Positions 37,656 to 49,200 of a DNA stretch of 64,000 nucleotides are shown here, piece after piece. This DNA comes from Tenodera sinensis. Lineage: Eukaryota > Arthropoda > Insecta > Mantodea > Mantidae. The DNA lies in NCBI GenBank assembly GCA_030765045.1, contig CM060962.1, positions 216,945,155 through 217,009,154 of the forward strand, read 5' to 3'. Each line of letters begins with the position of its first letter. The first letter of the stretch is position 1. The notes below the pieces were generated by a model. That model was given only the letters and a program-made list of their open reading frames with translations, was not told where the DNA came from and did no database searches. A program made the position numbers and the translations under genes.

Positions 37656-38476
37656 AGTAAATAATTGCATCCTTTGTGGAATATTTGAAAACAGTGAAAA
37701 ATTAATATCTTTGGAACTAATTTTAAAATATTATAAAATATAATTTTTGTAGTAATTGACAACCAGCTTGCAGCATTAACATTTCAAATGAATCGAGCTG
37801 AAATTGTGAATTATAGAAATTTTACTCATACTCCTAAATCCTTCAACAATTATCGCATTGAACTAAATAATTGCAACATGTGGATATTTCAGTGAAGACA
37901 AAACGGTCGCACAGCTGTTTCCATAACCAGCACAACCCGTTTTGCAGTTTTTCACGGGGCTAATCTGTGCAGCTATCTCTGGTACCTAGCAGTGTCTTAG
38001 GCGCATGCGGGTCTCTCGGAGGACTTTGCTCCCAACAACACCAGGTGGAGTCGTGCTCTTTATTCATTTATCATCATCCTTGTGCGAAGAGTTCAAGGTT
38101 CGATCAAGCAACCAAAGAAATGCATACCAGCATTCTTATTTGTTGATGGTACTTTACCGGTCAAGTCTAAAACCACCAGGTTGTCTAGAGGCGCCAGCGT
38201 GTTTTGTGTTTGCTGCGGGAACAAGTAGAAGAAGATAATTAATGACCTGATATTTATGTGGCTGCTGAATTTGATAACCAGAGTGGTTCTTAAAGCATTC
38301 ATTTAACCCGCATATATTTAGGCTTTGTAAATTAGACTAGGGCTCTTATTTATTAAATGGCTACTTGCTATATTGCAATCTTGAGGTTAGGTGAGTCTCG
38401 ATCGAACTTCAACTTAGCAGCCTTGAGCTTGCTCGGCACTTGGACAAATGATCCCCCACCTCTGGCATAAGCTATA
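37656..38476. other. Unassigned spacer
   Basis: AT-rich, with no repeat shared elsewhere in the window and no convincing coding region. Short open frames at 38005-38302 on both strands have no recognisable feature. Confidence 0.4.
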
Positions 38477-39196
38477 CCAGGTGTTCAGAAAAAGGTGTCT
38501 GATATTGCAAAAGGAGATGGAATTGGCCAAGACTAGAATAAATGTTCCTGTAAACATATGTCCGGAAACAAATACCTGTTGAGATTAGAGCCATTTTGCT
38601 GTGTTGAGTATTTGCACCAGACAATGAACTTCATCCACCAAGGGCGTTCTAGGGAACACTTTACTGTCACAAATGGTTAACGGAGCAATCATTAGGTAAA
38701 CAATCATAAACACGAAACAGGAGTTGTGTTGATTCCTACCATTCTGTCCTCTGGTAACATCTGCACGTTTTGTCAATGCTACTACAAGAGATGCTCCATG
38801 TGGTTACCAAGCATTCTTACACATGCTTCAACTCCTCTTCTCAAAGAATCCAGAACTCTTTCGATCATACTGGCTGCTCTCGGATTTGGGCACATACATT
38901 GGTTGCATACTCTTGTAATATATGCACATTTTCGATGGATTTGGCATACACCAATGCCCTTAAATGTCCTCATAGCCAAAAAACCAATGGATTGAGGAGA
39001 CCATGTTGTTGGACCTATTGACCAATGCATCCGTTGTATGAGGTGCATTGTCTAGTGCAAATGCTCAATACAAGTAAAATGCCTCATTCTCAACAGGTAT
39101 TTCCTTTCGGACATATGCTTATAGGAACATTTATTCCAGGTTTGTCCAATCCTAACTCCTGTTGCAAAATCAGACACTCTTTTTAAACACCCTTGA
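38477..39196. mobile_element. Fold-back, mariner-type non-autonomous transposon
   Basis: The left arm (38477 to about 38655) and right arm (about 39020-39196) are inverted repeats some 175 bp long with about 75-80% identity by eye. Matching pieces include CCAGGTGTTCAGAAAAAGGTGTCTG against TCAAGGGTGTTTAAAAAGAG plus TGTCTG, AATAAATGTTCCT, CATATGTCCG and AATACCTGTTGAGA. Both outer ends abut TA, the target of the Tc1/mariner superfamily. The 365 bp centre includes a transposase tail remnant on the minus strand. Length 720 bp. Confidence 0.8.
38782..39060 (-). pseudogene. Tc1/mariner-type (DDE) transposase C-terminal remnant
   Basis: The minus-strand frame contains GPTTWSP, which corresponds to the W(P/S)-x-(R/Q)-S-P-D-L-(T/S) region before the last catalytic acidic residue, and ends in RRGVEACVRMLGNHMEHLL, matching the usual C-terminus (V-x-x-C-x-x-x-x-G-x-H-x-E-H-L) of this insect group. 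The stretch between is degraded: the expected PDL and the F-W-G motif are altered. It lies inside the fold-back element 38477-39196, partly in its right arm. It is not functional. Confidence 0.6.
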
Positions 39197-39365
39197 TAGG
39201 GCACAACTTAACCCATTGTGAGTCCTCAATGTCCATTTGGATGCATTTCCTTCTAATTATTTGTGATTAAGAAGTAATATATAGCTAGGAACTGTAGCTT
39301 TACAAGTCGTAGCCAACATGTTTGCGGATGCCTGAAACGCTAAGTTTCCAACGGTTTGTTTAGAT

Positions 39366-39978
39366 TAGAGGTTTTAAACCTATGGCACGTGAGCTGCTGC
39401 CACGTGTGCGTAAATATTTTAACGAATAGGTTAACATTTCTTTAACAAATGCTTGGCAGTTCTATTATAGCTAAGCCGAAACAAAGCAGTGGAAGTACAT
39501 TATTATTGGAAAGGCAGAGCGAGACTGAAAGATCCAATGTTATAACCGGGAATTGAACCACGCATTACCACCTTTCCGAGATGTTACTCTAGTCAACCTA
39601 TCATGGCAACATGTCGGTACATCCCTAACTACCTCATCTTTTCTTGGTACACTAAAAGTCGTACGCAAACTAATTTTCAAATAACACACCCTAATCGTTA
39701 TATTTGTGCCTTAACAAAATTAATACTTAAGACATTTCATAGAACAATACCTTGAATAGGAACCGATTTATTTTTTTTTTCTAAAAATACCTAATTCCTA
39801 AACGTTACGCACAAGAAATAACTAAATAAGTCACTAGTATTATAAATGTGGAACAATGCTTATTTTGACCCTTATACCAAAAAATCACGCACTTCCCAGG
39901 CAAAATTTGCTTGCTGGTCTATCAAATATTCTGCACTGAATGAAATAGCATGGTGCTGGAAGAGGCTGAGAACCCCTG
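39366..39978. mobile_element. Possible hAT-type MITE
   Basis: The left end AGAGGTTTTAAACCT (39367-39381) and the right end, whose reverse complement is CAGGGGTTCTCAGCCTC, are imperfect inverted copies of the common hAT terminus (CAGGGGTTCTCAAC-type). The roughly 610 bp between has no coding capacity. I could not find a convincing 8 bp target duplication, so the call is tentative. A tRNA-like head (39542-39602) lies inside. Confidence 0.4.
39542..39602 (-). mobile_element. tRNA-like SINE head
   Basis: The reverse complement reads GTTGACTAGAGTAACATC (A-box region), then GTGGTTCAATTCCCGG (B box), at normal tRNA spacing. Body and tail are not defined. It lies within the possible hAT MITE. Confidence 0.45.
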
Positions 39979-40879
39979 GTCCACACCGATAAGTGCTTAC
40001 GTCTCTGTAAGGGGTGTAAAATAAAATAAGGACGATTTATACTCAGATTTCAGAAGTGTGAAGCAAGTAGTGCATAATTCATAGTACAAAATGGCAGATA
40101 CAGTACTATTTTTGTGCTCACAGTGTTTAAATAATTCTAATTTTATAAAATTTCAATTAATAAGATGGAATGCAATTTATTGCATTTCGGGGTATTTATT
40201 TTCCCCTTAAAATATCCTAATCAAAATTGCCCTTTTGTACCTCTTAAAAGAAAATTTGTCGTGAAGTCCAAATGGTAGTCCCAATATTCTTGGTACATCA
40301 GCAAATGCTTAGGATGCAGGTGCCGCCTCTAGCGGCTGTATGCGGAAGTTACAGTCATCATGGTACCATTAAGCAACATAAAGCCTCTGGAGGGCATGTT
40401 TACTCACTTGTTATAGCTATTATGTATATGAGCGATGCTATAAAACGCAGCATGCTGTTGAAGACTCGTGTACGACGGCGCTTATGAATCGTAAATTCCC
40501 TCAAGAGATTAAGGTTGGAAATCAGACAGGTGGGGCACTCCTTCTACACTTAATCAATGTGAATAACAAGACTTTCTGCAGGAAGCAGTCTATTTTCTTT
40601 TATTACCTAAAATTACGAATTTTTGGCATGCGGTGACGGAGACATCGAAGGTGTTTCAAGAACGTGTTTGACCAATTGCCTTTTTTTAAGCGAAGAAGCT
40701 GCTGCTTATTATATGTATCCCGTGTGACGTAATTACCAGCAAATATTGCAATGGTTGGATGCACGCTTATGGAGTATATCACTGGATGGTCTCAGTTTAG
40801 AAGCAATTGATGTAATTCTTAAACTTAGGGAAATACATAAGAGCAGCCTAATTCGATGCCGAGATTTCACCGGGCTCTA
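39979..40879. other. Unassigned spacer
   Basis: No recognised element. Open frames at 40272-40487 and 40746-40973 (plus) have no domain; the second runs into a repeat and is not a gene. Confidence 0.4.
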
Positions 40880-41213
40880 TGACAAGGTTCGTAGAGGGTT
40901 CACTTTGACCTACAGAAGACCCTTTGTGCTTATGCGCCCCCCGGAACGAAGGGGTGAGGTGAGACGATACTAAAGATGGCAGGTCCTGAGTAGAGACGAC
41001 AGCAGAGGGCAGAGTTCCTAACAGCTGCAGATTGAATCTCCCCGGTGACAGCTCGTACAACCGCCTCCCCTCCTCCTTACGGGTTTACACATGCCCTGAG
41101 GGCTCGGGATGCAGAGATTTCCCATGACGCGGAGGACGAGGACTTACAGAGAGCTAATTCTCTGCCATGCACCGACACCCCGCCGACACTTAGCACCCTG
41201 TTGTAACCACCCA
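40880..41213. repeat. Unnamed dispersed repeat R, copy 1
   Basis: Aligns with 56710-57035 in the same orientation. Shared pieces in order are GGGGTGAGGTGAG/GGGGTAAGGTGAG, GAGACGACAGCAGA, CTAACA(G/A)CT(G/A)CAGATT, G(A/G)CAGCTCGTAC, CAGAGAGC, CTGCCATG and CCAACACTTAGA/CCGACACTTAGC, ending near GTAACCA/CAACCA. About 330 bp, GC-richer than the surroundings, with no long open frame. It resembles a SINE or the tail of a larger element, but I do not recognise the family. It directly adjoins family X copy D. Confidence 0.7.
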
Positions 41214-41870
41214 TCATCATCAGAAATACGTTTTGAGGTTTAGAAGTCTCAAAATACATTTTTAGAAAAGGTCTGTGTGTGTGTATGTATGTGTGTGAAT
41301 TTGTGTGTTTCCCAAATCATGTGTAAATTGTGTGTAATCCCAAAAACGAAAATGTAGTTAAATACCATACTTGATGTTTAACTTCAGCATCTACCAAGGA
41401 TGAGACACACAATTTTCAAGATACCCCTTTAACAAATTACCCTTCACATAAAACATATTTCGTTATTTTTTATTTTCAAAAAAATGGCTGTAGTGATTTT
41501 GATTAAAATAACACATGTTTAAGATTTTTATGATAAATAAAATCAGTGTCTTGATTTTCTGGGAATGGCCTTTAAAGTTTTTATTATGAATTTCTTTTGT
41601 GGAGTTATGAACCATAAGACAGAAACAAAATCTTACTACACAAAAGCATAGTGTTTGTTTTAGGACACAATTTAATGTATATTTGGGTGGCATTAAACAT
41701 TTTCGAGATACTATTTCTCATTTGTTTTAATTTTCGAATATTTATACTTTTTTCAAAAGGGAAATTGCTGTTGGTTGTTTGCTGTGGTCATGCAAAGAGC
41801 ATATGCCCAACTTTCAGGTAGTTAGTGCTTTGAGCAAATGCTTTTAACCATCGTAACCTCTTTCTTCAGC
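41214..41870 (-). mobile_element. Family X copy D (diverged, partial)
   Basis: The reverse complement follows copy C: TTTCTAAAAATG and CCTCAAAACGTATTTC near 41265-41225, the TG/CA run (41274-41318), AAAATCACTACAGCCATTTTT near 41500-41480, TTTTGTGTAGTAAGATTT near 41645-41630, and GCTCTTTGCATGACCACAGC near 41805-41785. The monomer region is not evident at the upper end, so the copy is truncated or too diverged there. Repeat R copy 1 begins where its lower end would be. Confidence 0.65.
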
Positions 41871-42151
41871 TCCTCACAAACATTATGGGGTTTTACAAAT
41901 TTAAGTTTATTTATTATTATTTTAAGTTGGCACATCATGCAACTAAATACCAAAGTTTTTTAAAGACACTGGCTGCTTTGTTTTTTTCCTATTTAGTAGA
42001 TGATTGTTACAGTTTGATACTTGTTATAGCTACAAAACATAGGAACAATAAATAAAATAATTGTCATTTCGTCAAATAAACTAATTTGTTTATGTAAAGG
42101 TTTAGAAAGTGAAAGACAGTGAAGTTATTTACTTATATTTATTTTAAACCC
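41871..42151. other. Unassigned AT-rich spacer
   Basis: Nothing recognised between family X copy D and the piggyBac-type MITE. Confidence 0.4.
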
Positions 42152-42155
42152 TTAA

Positions 42156-42919
42156 GGGGCAGGGTAGTCTGAACATACAAAAATTACATTTTAGTGAGTT
42201 CAATTAAATTAAATTACCACAGCTCTTAAAGTTCTCAATGGCTCTTATTGAAATGTTTATGAATTATTCTATGCATCATGACAAATATTTCAAGTGGTTA
42301 TGTGTATTAATAGCTCATGTGTTTGAGCCCATCAAATTATTTCATCCAGCAGAAAAATAATAAAATATACTCTTAAAAATGTGAATTCATGCACATTTTT
42401 CCCAGAAAAAGTATGAGACCTAGAGAGCTGAAATATTCAGTATATGTATACAAGATATAGTTAAACTTTCTGAACCACGATGATAGTTTTATAATACGTA
42501 TTAGTGATACTGAGAAAGCAATAACATTGCAAACTTTACATACCTTTACTTTTGACTCTGCAAATATTTTTTTAATTTCCAGTAATCTGATGCACAAGTA
42601 AATAATTGAGATTCAGAAGATAGCTGATTATACTAAAAACAAGCATGCAAAAGTGTGATCCTCTACTGAAAGTAGTTGCAAAGAAAAATATGTACATGGA
42701 TTCCCATGTTTTAAGAGTAAACTTTACTTTTCTGTTAGATGAAATAATTTTCATAGACTCAACCACATAAGCTATAAATGCAAATAACCACTTGAAATAA
42801 TTGCCATTGTTTATAAGATAATTCGTAAAAATTTCAGGAGAAACCATTGAGAGCTTTAAGACCAGCGTTAATCTAGCTCACTAATGTGCAATTTCTGTAT
42901 GTTCAGACTATCTTGTCCC
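42156..42919. mobile_element. piggyBac-type MITE with long inverted arms
   Basis: TTAA at 42152-42155 and TTAA at 42920-42923 bound a 764 bp element. Its left end, GGGGCAGGGTAGTCTGAACA, is mirrored by the right end, reverse complement GGGACAAGATAGTCTGAACA. The arms continue inward for about 250 bp each (42156-42405 and 42675-42919) with high similarity, including AGTCTGAACATACA, CTTAAAG(T/C)TCTCAATGG, TATTTCAAGTGGTTAT and TACTCTTAAAA. The TTAA target duplication is the hallmark of the piggyBac superfamily. The open frames on the minus strand here lie in the arms and loop and have no domain, so the element is non-autonomous. Confidence 0.87.
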
Positions 42920-42923
42920 TTAA

Positions 42924-43545
42924 ACACACTTAAAAATAGAACAAGTTTTGTGGGTACAAATTAAAATATAACCAATAGGAAGTATAAGACATGAAACGAA
43001 AGTATAAAATAAAGCATAGAAATTCTTTTTAAAAGTTTGTAGAGAAAATAATATTTTAACGGCAAGAACTGTAAGTAGTATAGAAGTGTTGATTTGAATC
43101 AAACTTGGATTGAAAATGTTTTAGGACTTGTCCAATGCCTAAAACTGCGTTTGGAAATATCTACATATAGCAGCAATCCTTTACATTACAAATATATTTT
43201 CCCTTGATATTTCCTAAGCAAGTGTCAATGATAATACTATAAGCTAGCTCCTGAGGAAACTGCAAGGCAGAGACTTACAATTTGATTATATTGTTACCCC
43301 GTATTCCTTTAAGCGCTCTTAAGCTGGCAGGGCAGACACCAAGGGGTTGATCACAGGGACATCCTCCCTGTAAAGAGGCGTGAACAATGTCGATGTGATC
43401 AGTGACGGTGTTCAGGAAGCATTAACCGTTATGGTTTAAAGAAACCCTGCGAGGATTTCATTACGCCGAGTTTGAAAACCCAGAAATAGTTGTCCAGGAG
43501 TAGATGACGTGTAGGTCCTGTTGCACACTTAGCTTAGGTGCTTAA
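42924..43545. other. Unassigned spacer between two TTAA sites
   Basis: No coding region found. A GC-richer stretch at 43310-43540 has no recognised relative in the window. Confidence 0.35.
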
Positions 43546-44105
43546 CACTACGTCGGTTGCGCCCTAATTTTGACACGGTTGGTCGTGCGGAATCTATAAG
43601 GCACCAAGAACTTTTCAACTATTTATATTGATTTTTCTGGATGCATTTCGTTATTTCAACAAGGTTTACTATATTGTTTATTCTTTATTTTCATTTTAAT
43701 ACAGTTTATTCTTAATCCTAATAACACTAATGGTACAGAAACATAAATACAATAAGCAAACAGTGCAGTATTAACAAAAAAGGCAGCACATGTTAAAATA
43801 TAGCATGATAGATATTACAACATAGGATATTTATTTCCTTTCTCTTTTCTTTCTGTTTTCCTATTTTACTCCACCCTATTTTTCCAACCCCAAACTCGAA
43901 AAGCATTCATGACATATCATTGTACCATATTCCAAACAAAAATAACTTTTAATTACACTTCTTGCAGCTGTGACTTATCATTCTGAAGATCCTCTTTGGT
44001 TTAGCAAGCCTGCATGTGTCACAATGCTTCATTTCAGAAAGTTCTGCTGCTTCTCCCTGTGCACTTTGAGTTTCCAGTCGGTATTTTTGGAGCTTCAACT
44101 TTATG
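43546..44105 (-). pseudogene. piggyBac transposase C-terminal fragment and element end
   Basis: The minus-strand frame from 44105 to the stop at 43949-43951 reads SIKLKLQKYRLETQ, then MKHCDTCRLAKPKR, then SHSCKKCN. A frame change just downstream gives YFCLEYGTMICHECF. The spacing Cys-x2-Cys, Cys-x2-Cys, Cys then Cys-x2-Cys fits the cysteine-rich C-terminal domain of piggyBac transposases, which binds the terminal repeats. TTAACACTACGTCGG at 43542-43556 looks like the TTAA site and element end beyond the 3' UTR, which holds several AATAAA signals near 43730-43680. The start at 44105 directly follows TTTCAG after an AT-rich run, so it may be a 3' exon; alternatively the element is truncated. 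The frameshift argues for decay. Confidence 0.5.
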
Positions 44106-44257
44106 CTGAAATTAGGATTTCATAAAATAAATATTCGTTTTAAAAGAATAAGGGACGTAATGAATTAGGATAAATAATTAATTGATTTATAGAGATGGTA
44201 GTCAAGTAGAGAGAAAATATAAAATCAGATAAATATATTGTATCAAGCTATCGTGCA

Positions 44258-44427
44258 TAAATTATCATGTTATAGGGAATTTGTTTCGTGGTGGAAAGCT
44301 CATTAGGTAATTAGTTAGCAAAGCACGAGAGGGTAGGTCATTTAAATTATCATGTTATAGGGAATTTGTTTCGTGGTGGAAAGCTCATTAGGTAATTAGT
44401 TAGCAAAGCACGAGAGGGTAGGTCATT
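44258..44427. repeat. Exact 85 bp tandem duplication
   Basis: TAAATTATCATGTTATAGGG begins at both 44258 and 44343, and the two 85 bp units are identical through GAGGGTAGGTCATT. The complete identity indicates a very recent duplication, or possibly an assembly artefact. Confidence 0.95.
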
Positions 44428-44816
44428 AAGGACTAGGTGCAAATTCGAGGAATTGGCCGCAGGGTACAATCAGTAACAATTATTGCGTTAAAGTCATTAC
44501 AATACCTTTATAGGAGGGGTGTCTCAAAAGTAAGTTAGACTATTTTTAAAAAAATAACAAAACACATAAATACTTTAAAAAGGGGGGATATATTTGGCAT
44601 CCTGCTTTCTTTAGGTGCATGAGCTCGCAAGATAAGAACGGGAATTCCTCTACTGCCAAGTGCTTGAAATAAATAAACACCTGTTATCGCCTCACAGCCC
44701 GATACTTGTTAAACTATATATTCAATTAGTTATTTGTGAATCCGAAGGTTTATACAACCTTCTAGTAGTGTTGGCAAGTTACATATTTACAGTTTTGAGT
44801 TCACAGTGGATTAAAC
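44428..44816. other. Unassigned spacer
   Basis: Contains GGGGTGTCTCAAAAGTAAG near 44516, which resembles a DNA-transposon terminus, but no partner was found. An open frame at 44660-44875 overlaps the start of the next pseudogene and has no domain. Confidence 0.35.
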
Positions 44817-46103
44817 ATGCTCAGAGTGAAAAGCAGTTCAAGTTACCGTGTGCAACAGTATGCTATGAAATTTAAGGGTATTTTAAGTTGTGGTGGTAAA
44901 ATCCTGTATTGTCAGTTATGTGGTAAAGCGATAACGGCAGACCAACGTTCGCAAGTGATGCATTTAAGTGGTAACAGACATAAGGCAGCTATTTCACGCT
45001 TTGCAACAAAAATATTTTATGAATGATCCAGTGCCAAGTAATTCAGCAGAACCTTCCAAATTTTCAGTGTATTTTTAGGATTTGTGCAGACCATTAGTTT
45101 CAGCGGACACACCCATCCCGAAAGTGAACCAACCTCAGTTTAAAACATTCCTGACAAAATATACAAATATTGACACACCTGATGAATCAACTTTGCGAAA
45201 ACATCTTCCCAAGCGCTACAAGAAACTGTGACGTATATACGCAAACTTTGTGCTAAAAAACGATGGCGTAAATGAAACTCCAGATTCTACTGGCAGGAAA
45301 ATTGGAAATGTTGTTATAGGGGTATTGAAGAATGAATCTGAAATTTGACTTTTGCCACATTATATAATGAAGCAATGCAGATATCGTGGCCAAATGTTGT
45401 ACGATGAGACAACATTTCGTTATTTTTTACTTATGCTGAACCATATATGAAAAAGGCGGTAGTAGGACTTGCAGTAGTTATCCTAAAATGGTTCGTTACA
45501 TGTGTTGCGCATGGATTGCATAGAATATGCGAGGAAGTTACGGTCATGTTTCCTGACATTCATAAATTGATTTCTAATGGGAAAAAAGTGTTCATCAAGT
45601 TATTTAAAAGGACTGAAAATTTTCAGAACAAAAATCCGAACACTCCGCTGCCTCCTGCACCTGTGGTGACTCGCTGAGGAACATGGTTGGCCATAGTTCA
45701 ATAATGCACAATAAACCTGGATGGTTTGTCTGCTGTCATATGAACTAAATTGTAAAGATGCCAGTTCAATTAAAATTCTTCAAGAAGTTTTATGTGACAC
45801 TGTGTTAAGAAATGGCTTAGCATACATTTTCGCAAAACTGTGTTTTCTCTGTGATGCCATAAAGAATTTGGAATCAGTAGGAATGTCTTTGAGAGAAGCA
45901 GTTCAAGTAGTTCAAGATGTGGAAAAGTTACTGAAACGTCTTTCTGATCCTGAAGCACAAAACTTAATAGAAATTGCAAGGAAGTGTTCGAAAATAATAG
46001 TGAATTCAACATAGTCACTAACATTTCAAATGTGTTGGACGGACAACATGAAATTATTCATGTGAGTGTGACATTGTATGTTATAATTATGCTAGACTTA
46101 ATT

Positions 46104-46105
<2 letters not shown>
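44817..46105 (+). pseudogene. CGGBP1-like hAT transposase remnant, 5' part
   Basis: Starts at ATG 44817. A zinc finger at about 44905-45000 reads LYCQLCGKAITADQRS, then HLSGNRHKAAI (Cys-x2-Cys ... His-x4-His), as in the BED-type finger of the CGGBP1-like family. Downstream, out of frame and with stops, come DLCRPLVSADTPIPKVN, TFLTKYTNIDTPDESTLRK (about 45080-45205), NVVIGVLKNESE, then CVAHGLHRICEEVTVMFPDI near 45500-45560, PNTPLPPAPVVTR near 45637-45675, and LEVLC-type segments to 46014. The part with the first catalytic acidic residues is missing (internal deletion near 45360). The reading is broken off at the LINE's poly-T at 46106; the C-terminus continues at 51835. Inactive. Confidence 0.8.

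Positions 46106-46136
<31 letters not shown>
46106..46136 (-). other. LINE poly(A) tail (poly-T on plus strand)
   Basis: Thirty-one consecutive Ts immediately before the LINE 3' UTR. It marks the 3' end of the retrotransposed RNA copy and the insertion point into the hAT pseudogene. A pure tail of this length suggests modest age despite the ORF lesions. Confidence 0.9.
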
Positions 46137-46137
<1 letters not shown>

Positions 46138-46251
46138 TAAATATTTATTTAAGGTCGCTTTGACAGCACGGTCTTATCACAACCATACGAAGTAATACAT
46201 TGTGGATATTAATTTACAATTATATGTACATATATTATATTATGTTGACAT

Positions 46252-49200
46252 TTACAGTAAATTTGAAAGTTTTATGTTCTTCATAAACTGCAGAATCTTG
46301 CTGATCATATTCGGTGTATTGACTGCATGATTAAGACTGGAAATGCCGTCTTGCTGTATATATCTGGTGTATTGTGGGCACTCTATAAGGATGTGGTGGA
46401 TGGTTAGAGGAATATCACAGTTGGCACAATTTGGAGGTTGGTCCTTGGTGAGAAGATGACTGTGTGTTAGTTTGGAGTGTCCAATTCTAAGCCGAGTGAT
46501 GTTAACTTGATCTCTTCTTTTCAGTCTTTGGAGATGCAGAAAAGGTTTTGTACAGCCTGAGCGAGCTTCATGGAGTTTACTGCTAACTGATGACCTGTCT
46601 GTATCCATTTTTGCATGTACATATGTTTAGTACCATTGATGACGTCTTGGTGTGGAGAAGTGATCGAGGCATCACTGACGGGATGTTTAGCTGCCTCTTT
46701 TGCAGCTTCATCTGCAGCTTCATTACCTGTTTTGCCAACGTGAGAGGGAGTCCATACAAAGGATACCTTTTTATCGGTCTTATTTATATTGTGACACAGA
46801 AGTCGAATTTCATGGATTAGTGCATGGTTTGGCTCGGAGTTTTGTATGGCAAGTAGTACACTTAAGGAATCGGTGAATATGGTACAGTGACTTTTAATGG
46901 ATGAATTGGTTATATATAGAAGCGCTTCCTTAATAGCGAATGCTTCACAGGAGAAAATGCTAAACAGGCGAGGTAAACTGTAGAACATTGTTTGATCAGG
47001 ATACACAATTGCACATCCTCTTCCCTCTTTAGATGCTGATCCATCAGTGAAAATTTTCTTGTTAGAGTTATATTCATCCAGTAAACAACTCCACGTTTGT
47101 TTAAGGATACAGGAAGGAGTTTGAAGTTTCAAGTGAGATGAAAGGCTGGTATCAATTGGTGGACTTTGTATCTGCCAGTAGGGTGTGGATCAATTAATAT
47201 AGCTGGATTGGATCATAGGAATTTTTAAATCTATTTCTTTCAAGTATTGGAGAATTATAATGTGAAAGGGACTTCTGTATCGTTTTATTTGCATCGGGCA
47301 AGCTTTCTGTAGTGGAAAAACATAGTCATGCATTTTATGACATGGATGTGAGGCAATATTTATGGCATATGTTACACTTAATAATTTTCTGCGAATATTT
47401 AGAGGCGGCTCATTTGCTTCCATTTGGAGGCTTAAGATTGGGCTGGTAACAAATGCCCCTAATGCCAACCTTAGGGCTGTAGACTGAATGGAGTTCAGGT
47501 TTTGAGAGTTTAACGGTTTGTGGAGTTGTACACAATAGCTCCATAGTCCCGTTTGGATCTAATAAGAGCCTTGTAGATTTTGAGAAGTGTGAATATATCA
47601 GCACCCCAATTTCTTGCGGCAAGAGTTTTGATAATGTTGAGTCGTTTTGTGCAAGCTTCTTTTAAGGCTTTAACATGGGGTTTCCATGACAGTTTTTGAT
47701 CGAAAATGACACCCAGAATTTTTGTGGTCCTAACTACGTTGAGTTTCTCTTCATTGAGATATAGTTCAAGGTCCTGTTCAGGAACTTGTCTTTTTGTGAA
47801 GGTGATACATTTAGTTTTGGTGCTGGAGAATTTGAAACCAGTAGTAGACGACCATTCTTGGAGATCATCTAAAGCTGACTGAAGTAGTTTTTGAGTGGTG
47901 ATTATGTTTTTACCTTGGCAAAACAATTATGAGGTCGTCAGCATAAAGGCACGCCTTAACTGGTGGGTGAATATATGTTGCAATATTGTTTATGGCTATA
48001 AGGAAAAGGGTCACGTTGATTACGGAGCCCTGAGGAACTCCATTCTTAATTTTAATTTCTTTGGAGAGTATGCCGTTGGCTTTTACCCTGATGCTGCGAT
48101 TATGAAGAAAATTGTAAATAAATGCTATCATTCTTCCTCTGATGTTGAAATCCAGCAGTGTCTTAATAATGTGCGGTTTATATGCCATGTCATATGATTT
48201 TTCTACGTCTAAATGTATCATGGAGAGATGCTGTGATTTTGAGAATACATTTAGGATTTCTGTTTCGAGTATAATTAGGGTATCGGTGGTCGAATGGTGA
48301 CGGCGAAAGCCGCTTTAAATTTTGGTGAAGAATTTCTGTTGTTCCACCATGTATTTTAATCTTTGGGTAATTATTTTCTCCATTAGTTTGCACATTGTAT
48401 TTGTGAGAGCAATAGGTCTGAAGTTTTGTGGAAAGTAAAGGTCCTTGTTGGGTTTAGGTATCGAAACAACTGTTGCCAGGCGTCACTGATTAGGGAATGT
48501 TTTATTTGTCCAGATAAAGTTGTATATTTCATTAAGATATGTAAGTCCTTCTAGAGGAAGTTGCTTTAACAGTTCATATGGTATGTTGTCAGGCCCTGAA
48601 CTTTTTGATGTACATAGCTGTAGTTCATTCGTTAGTTCGTGGATAGTTAATTCTTCGTTATAGCAATCTTCATAGTCCTCAGATAGTGCAGCCAACCCTG
48701 ATTCTGGTTTAGATGTTTCGTATTGACAAAACTTTTCGTTGTAATTAGAATCGCTTGATATACTTGCGAAGGTATCTGCGAAAATATTTGCGATGTCGGT
48801 AGAAGAACTAGGATTTTTATTTTCCTCAGCATTCCAGATACTAGTTATATGAGGAGATCTGTATACACCACTTATTTTTTTAATTCTATCCCAAACAACA
48901 GAGGAGGGAGTATTGTGGTTTAAAGAAGATAGAAAGGTTGACCAGCTTAGTTTTTTACTTTCCTTTATAACTTTGCGTGCTTTTGATCTAAGCTTCAGAA
49001 AATAAATTTTATTTTCCAAGGATGGGTGTCTCTTATATTTGTAAAATGCTCTATGCTTGTTCTTAAGAGCAATTTTACAAGATTCGTTCCACCATGGTAC
49101 ACATCTATTAATATTAGATGCTGTGGTTTGGGGGACGCTAGTTTCTGCAGATGCAACAATTAATGTTGTAATTTCAGCAATAATAGTATCGATTTCACCG

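Noticed and set aside
42373..43102. Minus-strand open frames of 60-91 codons resembling short hydrophobic proteins
   Set aside because: They lie in the arms and loop of the piggyBac-type MITE or its AT-rich flank and have no conserved motif.
46087..46094. TTATGCTA at 46087 and again near 51637 as the LINE target duplication
   Set aside because: A target duplication should touch the poly-T, but this one is 11 bases away, and the second copy lies inside the expected 5' UTR. The ACTTAATTCC/ACTTCTTCC pair is better placed, though imperfect.
46590..46820. Plus-strand open frames across the LINE (also 47895-48197, 49057-49257)
   Set aside because: Antisense shadows of LINE ORF2, whose motifs are all on the minus strand.
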